A stretch of 6,951 nucleotides of DNA from DASWHK01 sp036398215 (lineage in GTDB: Bacteria > Acidobacteriota > UBA890): assembly GCA_036398215.1 (NCBI GenBank), contig DASWHK010000173.1, positions 1-6,951 on the forward strand, written 5' to 3'. Below are positions 4,230 through 6,951 of the stretch, piece by piece. Position 1 is the first letter of the stretch, and each line of letters opens with the position of its first letter. The translations under genes and the position numbers were made by a program. The notes under the pieces are model-generated. The model had not been told where the DNA came from. It saw nothing but the letters and a program-made list of their open reading frames with translations, and did no database searches.

Positions 4230-6951
4230 TCAGCTCCGCGCCATGCGGCGCAGCACGGTGTGCAGGATGCCGCCGTTGCGATAGTACTGGACCTCGACCG
4301 GGCTGTCGGCGCGGCAAGTCGCGGTGAAGTCGGCGACGGTGTCGCCGCCGCGGGTGGCGCGCACCGCGAGCGGCTGGCGCGGCGCCAGCTCCTCGGGGAC
4401 CTCGATGTCGAAGACCTCGGTGCCGTCGAGGCCGAGCGAGCCGGCGTCGTCGCCCTCGCGGAAGGTCAACGGCAGCACCCCCATGCCGATCAGGTTGCTG
4501 CGGTGGATGCGCTCGAAGGACTTGGCGATGACCGCACGGACGCCGAGCAGCAGCGTCCCCTTGGCGGCCCAGTCGCGCGACGAGCCCATGCCGTAGTCGC
4601 TGCCGGCGAGGACGATCAGCGGGATGCCCGCCTGCTGGTACGAGAGGCTGGCGTCGTAGATGCTCTTGACCTCGCCGTCGGTGAAGTCGGTGGTCCAGCC
4701 GCCCTCGGTCTCGGGCGCCAGCTGGTTGCGCACCCGGACGTTGGCGAACGTGCCGCGGGTCATCACGTGATGGTTGCCGCGGCGCGACCCGTAGCTGTTG
4801 AAGTCCCTGGGCTCGACGCCGCGCGAGACCAGGTAGCGGCCGGCCGGCGTGTCCTTGCCAATGGCGCCGGCCGGGCTGATGTGGTCGGTGGTCACCGAGT
4901 CGCCGACCTTGACCAGGCAGCGGGCCCCCTCGATCGAGCGGATCGGCCCCGGCTCCGGCGACATGTCGATGAAGAAGCTCGGCTCCTGGATGTAGGTGCT
5001 GTCTTCCGACCAGTCGTAGAGGTCGCCGCCGCTGGTCTCGATCGCCTTCCAGTCGTCGGAGCCGCCGGTAAACACCTCGGCGTACTGCTCGATGAACTGC
5101 TCGCGGCTGACCGCCGTGGCCACGGTCTCCTGGATCGAGCGCTGGTTCGGCCAGATGTCGCGAAGGTAGACGTCGCGCCCCTTCTGGTCGCTGCCGATGG
5201 GCTCGCGGGTCAGGTCGATGTCGACGGTGCCGGCCAGCGCGTAGGCGACCACCAGCGGCGGCGAGGCCAGGTAGTTGGCCTTGACGTCGGCGTGGATGCG
5301 GCCCTCGAAGTTGCGGTTGCCGGACAGCACCGAGGCGACGACCAGGTCGTGCTCGCGCACCGCCTCGCGGATCTCGTCGGGAAGCGGGCCGGAGTTGCCG
5401 ATGCAGGTGGTGCACCCGTAGCCGACCAGGTAGAAGCCGAGCGCCTCCAGGTCGTCGGTGAGGCCGGCGGCATCGAGATAGTCGGTGACCACCTTGGAGC
5501 CGGGGGCCAGCGAAGTCTTGACCCAGGGCTTGCGCTGCAGGCCGAGGGCGCGGGCGTTGCGGGCCAGCAGGCCGGCGCCGAGCATGACGCTGGGGTTCGA
5601 GGTGTTGGTGCAGCTGGTGATCGCCGCGATCACAACCGCCCCGTGGGTGAGCTCGAAGGTCTCGCCTTCATAGGTGATGGTGACGCCGTCGGGGACCGCG
5701 ACGGCGGTCGGCGCGGTGACCACCGGAGCCGGGCCGTCGGGCTGGGCCTCGGGATCCATTCCGCCTTCGCCCTCCCAGTTCTGCACCCGGGTCCGCGAGG
5801 GCCCCTTGAGATTGAAGGTGTGCTCGCAGTCGTCGTGCCAGGCGCGCTTCATGTCGGAGAGCGCGATGCGGTCCTGGGGCCGCTTGGGCCCGGCCAGCGA
5901 CGGCTCCACCGTCGCCATGTCGAGCTCGACGACGTCGGTATAGACGATCTCGCGGCCGTCGTCGCGCCACAGCCCCTGGGCGATGCAGTACTGCTCGACG
6001 GTCTCGACCAGCGCCTCCGGACGGCCGGTGAAGCGCAGGTAATCGAGGGTGAGCTGATCGACGGGGAAGAAGCCGCAGGTGGCGCCGTACTCCGGCGCCA
6101 TGTTGCCGATCGTGGCGCGGTTGGCGACCGGCATGTCGTCGAGCCCCGGGCCGAAGAACTCGACGAACTTGCCCACCACGCCGTGCTCGCGCAGCATCTG
6201 GGTGACGCGCAGCACCAGGTCGGTGGCGGTGGCGCCGTCGGCGAGCTTGCCGGTGAGGCGGAAGCCAACGACCTCGGGGATGAGCATGTAGACCGGCTGC
6301 TCGAGCATGACCGCCTCGGCCTCGATGCCGCCGACCCCCCAGCCGAGGATGCCCAGGCCGTTGATCATCGTCGTGTGGGAGTCGGTGCCGACCAGCGAGT
6401 CGGGGTAGAGCACGCCGTCCTTCTCCCACACCACGCGCCCCAGGTACTCGAGGTTCACCTGGTGGACGATGCCGGTGGCCGGCGGCACGACGCGGAAGTT
6501 GTCGAAGGCGCTCTGCCCCCACTTGAGGAACTCGTAGCGCTCGCGGTTGCGGTCGAACTCGCGCTCGCTGTTGATCGCCAGCGCCATGCCGCTGTTGAAC
6601 GCATCGACCTGCACGGAGTGGTCGATGACCAGGTCGCAGGCCACCAGCGGGTTGACCCGCCGCGGATCGCCGCCGATCCGCTGCATCGCCGAGCGCATCG
6701 CCGCCAGGTCGACGACGGCGGGGACGCCGGTGAAGTCCTGCAGCACCACCCGTCCGGGCACGAAGGGGATCTCGGTGTCGGGGATCGAGGTGGCGTCGTA
6801 GGCGGCCAGCGCCTCGATGTGCTCGTCGGTGACCACCTCGCCGTCATGGTTGCGGAGGCAGGACTCCAGCAGCACCTTGATGGAGTAGGGAAGGGTGTCG
6901 ATCTTGCCGAGATCCGCGAGGGCGTCGAGCCGGTACCAGGTACGCTCGCCG
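4230..6951 (-). CDS. acnA: Aconitate hydratase, AcnA/IRP type (N-terminus just outside window)
   Basis: 906 residues are visible (numbered from the first whole codon, at 6950); the frame continues past the right edge, and by comparison with AcnA only some 15-20 residues should be missing. A GTG at 6875 is internal, because codons upstream still read as AcnA (TWYRLDALADLGKI, then LPYSIKVLLES). The enzyme interconverts citrate and isocitrate via cis-aconitate in the TCA cycle, in the cytoplasm. Conserved segments in order: QDFTGVPAVVDLAAMR (about 71-86), VIDHS (108-112), GTDSHTTMINGLGILGWGVG (188-207), SCTNTSNPS with cluster ligand Cys447, GYGCTTCIGNSG with Cys513 and Cys516, SGNRNFEGRIH, GDSVTTDHISPAGAI, FNSYGSRRGNHHVMTRGTFA, and GSDYGMGSSRDWAAKG with the active-site Ser790 and Arg792. 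The 66- and 3-residue spacing of the [4Fe-4S] cysteines matches E. coli AcnA. All key residues are present, so it should be active. A Pro/Ala-rich segment before the first cluster Cys is longer than in E. coli AcnA. The release-factor-like gene follows after 24 nt. Confidence 0.97.
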   Translation of the reverse strand, partial: GERTWYRLDALADLGKIDTLPYSIKVLLESCLRNHDGEVVTDEHIEALAAYDATSIPDTEIPFVPGRVVLQDFTGVPAVVDLAAMRSAMQRIGGDPRRVNPLVACDLVIDHSVQVDAFNSGMALAINSEREFDRNRERYEFLKWGQSAFDNFRVVPPATGIVHQVNLEYLGRVVWEKDGVLYPDSLVGTDSHTTMINGLGILGWGVGGIEAEAVMLEQPVYMLIPEVVGFRLTGKLADGATATDLVLRVTQMLREHGVVGKFVEFFGPGLDDMPVANRATIGNMAPEYGATCGFFPVDQLTLDYLRFTGRPEALVETVEQYCIAQGLWRDDGREIVYTDVVELDMATVEPSLAGPKRPQDRIALSDMKRAWHDDCEHTFNLKGPSRTRVQNWEGEGGMDPEAQPDGPAPVVTAPTAVAVPDGVTITYEGETFELTHGAVVIAAITSCTNTSNPSVMLGAGLLARNARALGLQRKPWVKTSLAPGSKVVTDYLDAAGLTDDLEALGFYLVGYGCTTCIGNSGPLPDEIREAVREHDLVVASVLSGNRNFEGRIHADVKANYLASPPLVVAYALAGTVDIDLTREPIGSDQKGRDVYLRDIWPNQRSIQETVATAVSREQFIEQYAEVFTGGSDDWKAIETSGGDLYDWSEDSTYIQEPSFFIDMSPEPGPIRSIEGARCLVKVGDSVTTDHISPAGAIGKDTPAGRYLVSRGVEPRDFNSYGSRRGNHHVMTRGTFANVRVRNQLAPETEGGWTTDFTDGEVKSIYDASLSYQQAGIPLIVLAGSDYGMGSSRDWAAKGTLLLGVRAVIAKSFERIHRSNLIGMGVLPLTFREGDDAGSLGLDGTEVFDIEVPEELAPRQPLAVRATRGGDTVADFTATCRADSPVEVQYYRNGGILHTVLRRMARS

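Noticed and set aside
3190..4284. 364-codon plus-strand frame opposite the ATPase and release-factor-like genes
   Set aside because: Antisense shadow; both minus-strand genes have intact catalytic motifs and ribosome binding or start context.
4165..5415. 416-codon minus-strand frame inside aconitase
   Set aside because: Out-of-phase Arg/His/Pro-rich shadow of a fully conserved AcnA sequence.

Overview
The window is very GC-rich (about 70 % by eye). All five genes lie on the minus strand, so transcription runs from right to left. A lipoprotein signal peptide and a MacB/LolCDE-type ABC transporter point to a Gram-negative bacterium, probably a proteobacterium. Nothing here fixes the genus or class. 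Both edge genes are cut by the window. I see no tRNA, rRNA, CRISPR array, insertion sequence or phage gene.

Right to left (5' to 3' on the minus strand): (1) a nearly complete acnA-type aconitase (4230-6951), missing only its extreme N-terminus. (2) After 24 nt, a small stand-alone release-factor-like protein with the GGQ motif and a basic tail (3825-4205), likely a ribosome-rescue peptidyl-tRNA hydrolase of the ArfB/YaeJ type. (3) After 14 nt, a 232-residue ABC ATPase of the LolD/MacB/YbbA type (3112-3810). (4) Overlapping it by 4 nt (GTGA), an 844-residue double FtsX-domain permease (581-3115). (5) The N-terminal 159 residues of an AttH/CrtC-like lipocalin-fold lipoprotein (1-479), whose C-terminus lies beyond position 1.

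Genes 3 to 5 form one functional unit: an ATPase dimer, a single-chain 10-TM permease with two large periplasmic domains, and a membrane-anchored lipid-binding-type lipoprotein. This is the AttEFGH-like arrangement, and its natural substrate is not established. Transporters of this superfamily do mechanical work on lipids, lipoproteins or periplasmic partners rather than moving solutes through a channel. A reasonable inference is extraction or transfer of a hydrophobic molecule to or by the AttH-like protein. Aconitase (TCA cycle) and the rescue factor have no obvious biochemical link to the transporter. Their close co-orientation suggests at most shared transcription.

The only non-coding stretches are two very short gaps and about 100 nt between the permease and the most likely AttH start. 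That stretch holds two mutually exclusive small inverted repeats, over the ribosome binding site and over the GTG start codon. No clearly new system is visible. The most interesting items are the AttH-type transporter, that possible translational switch, and the short rescue factor.
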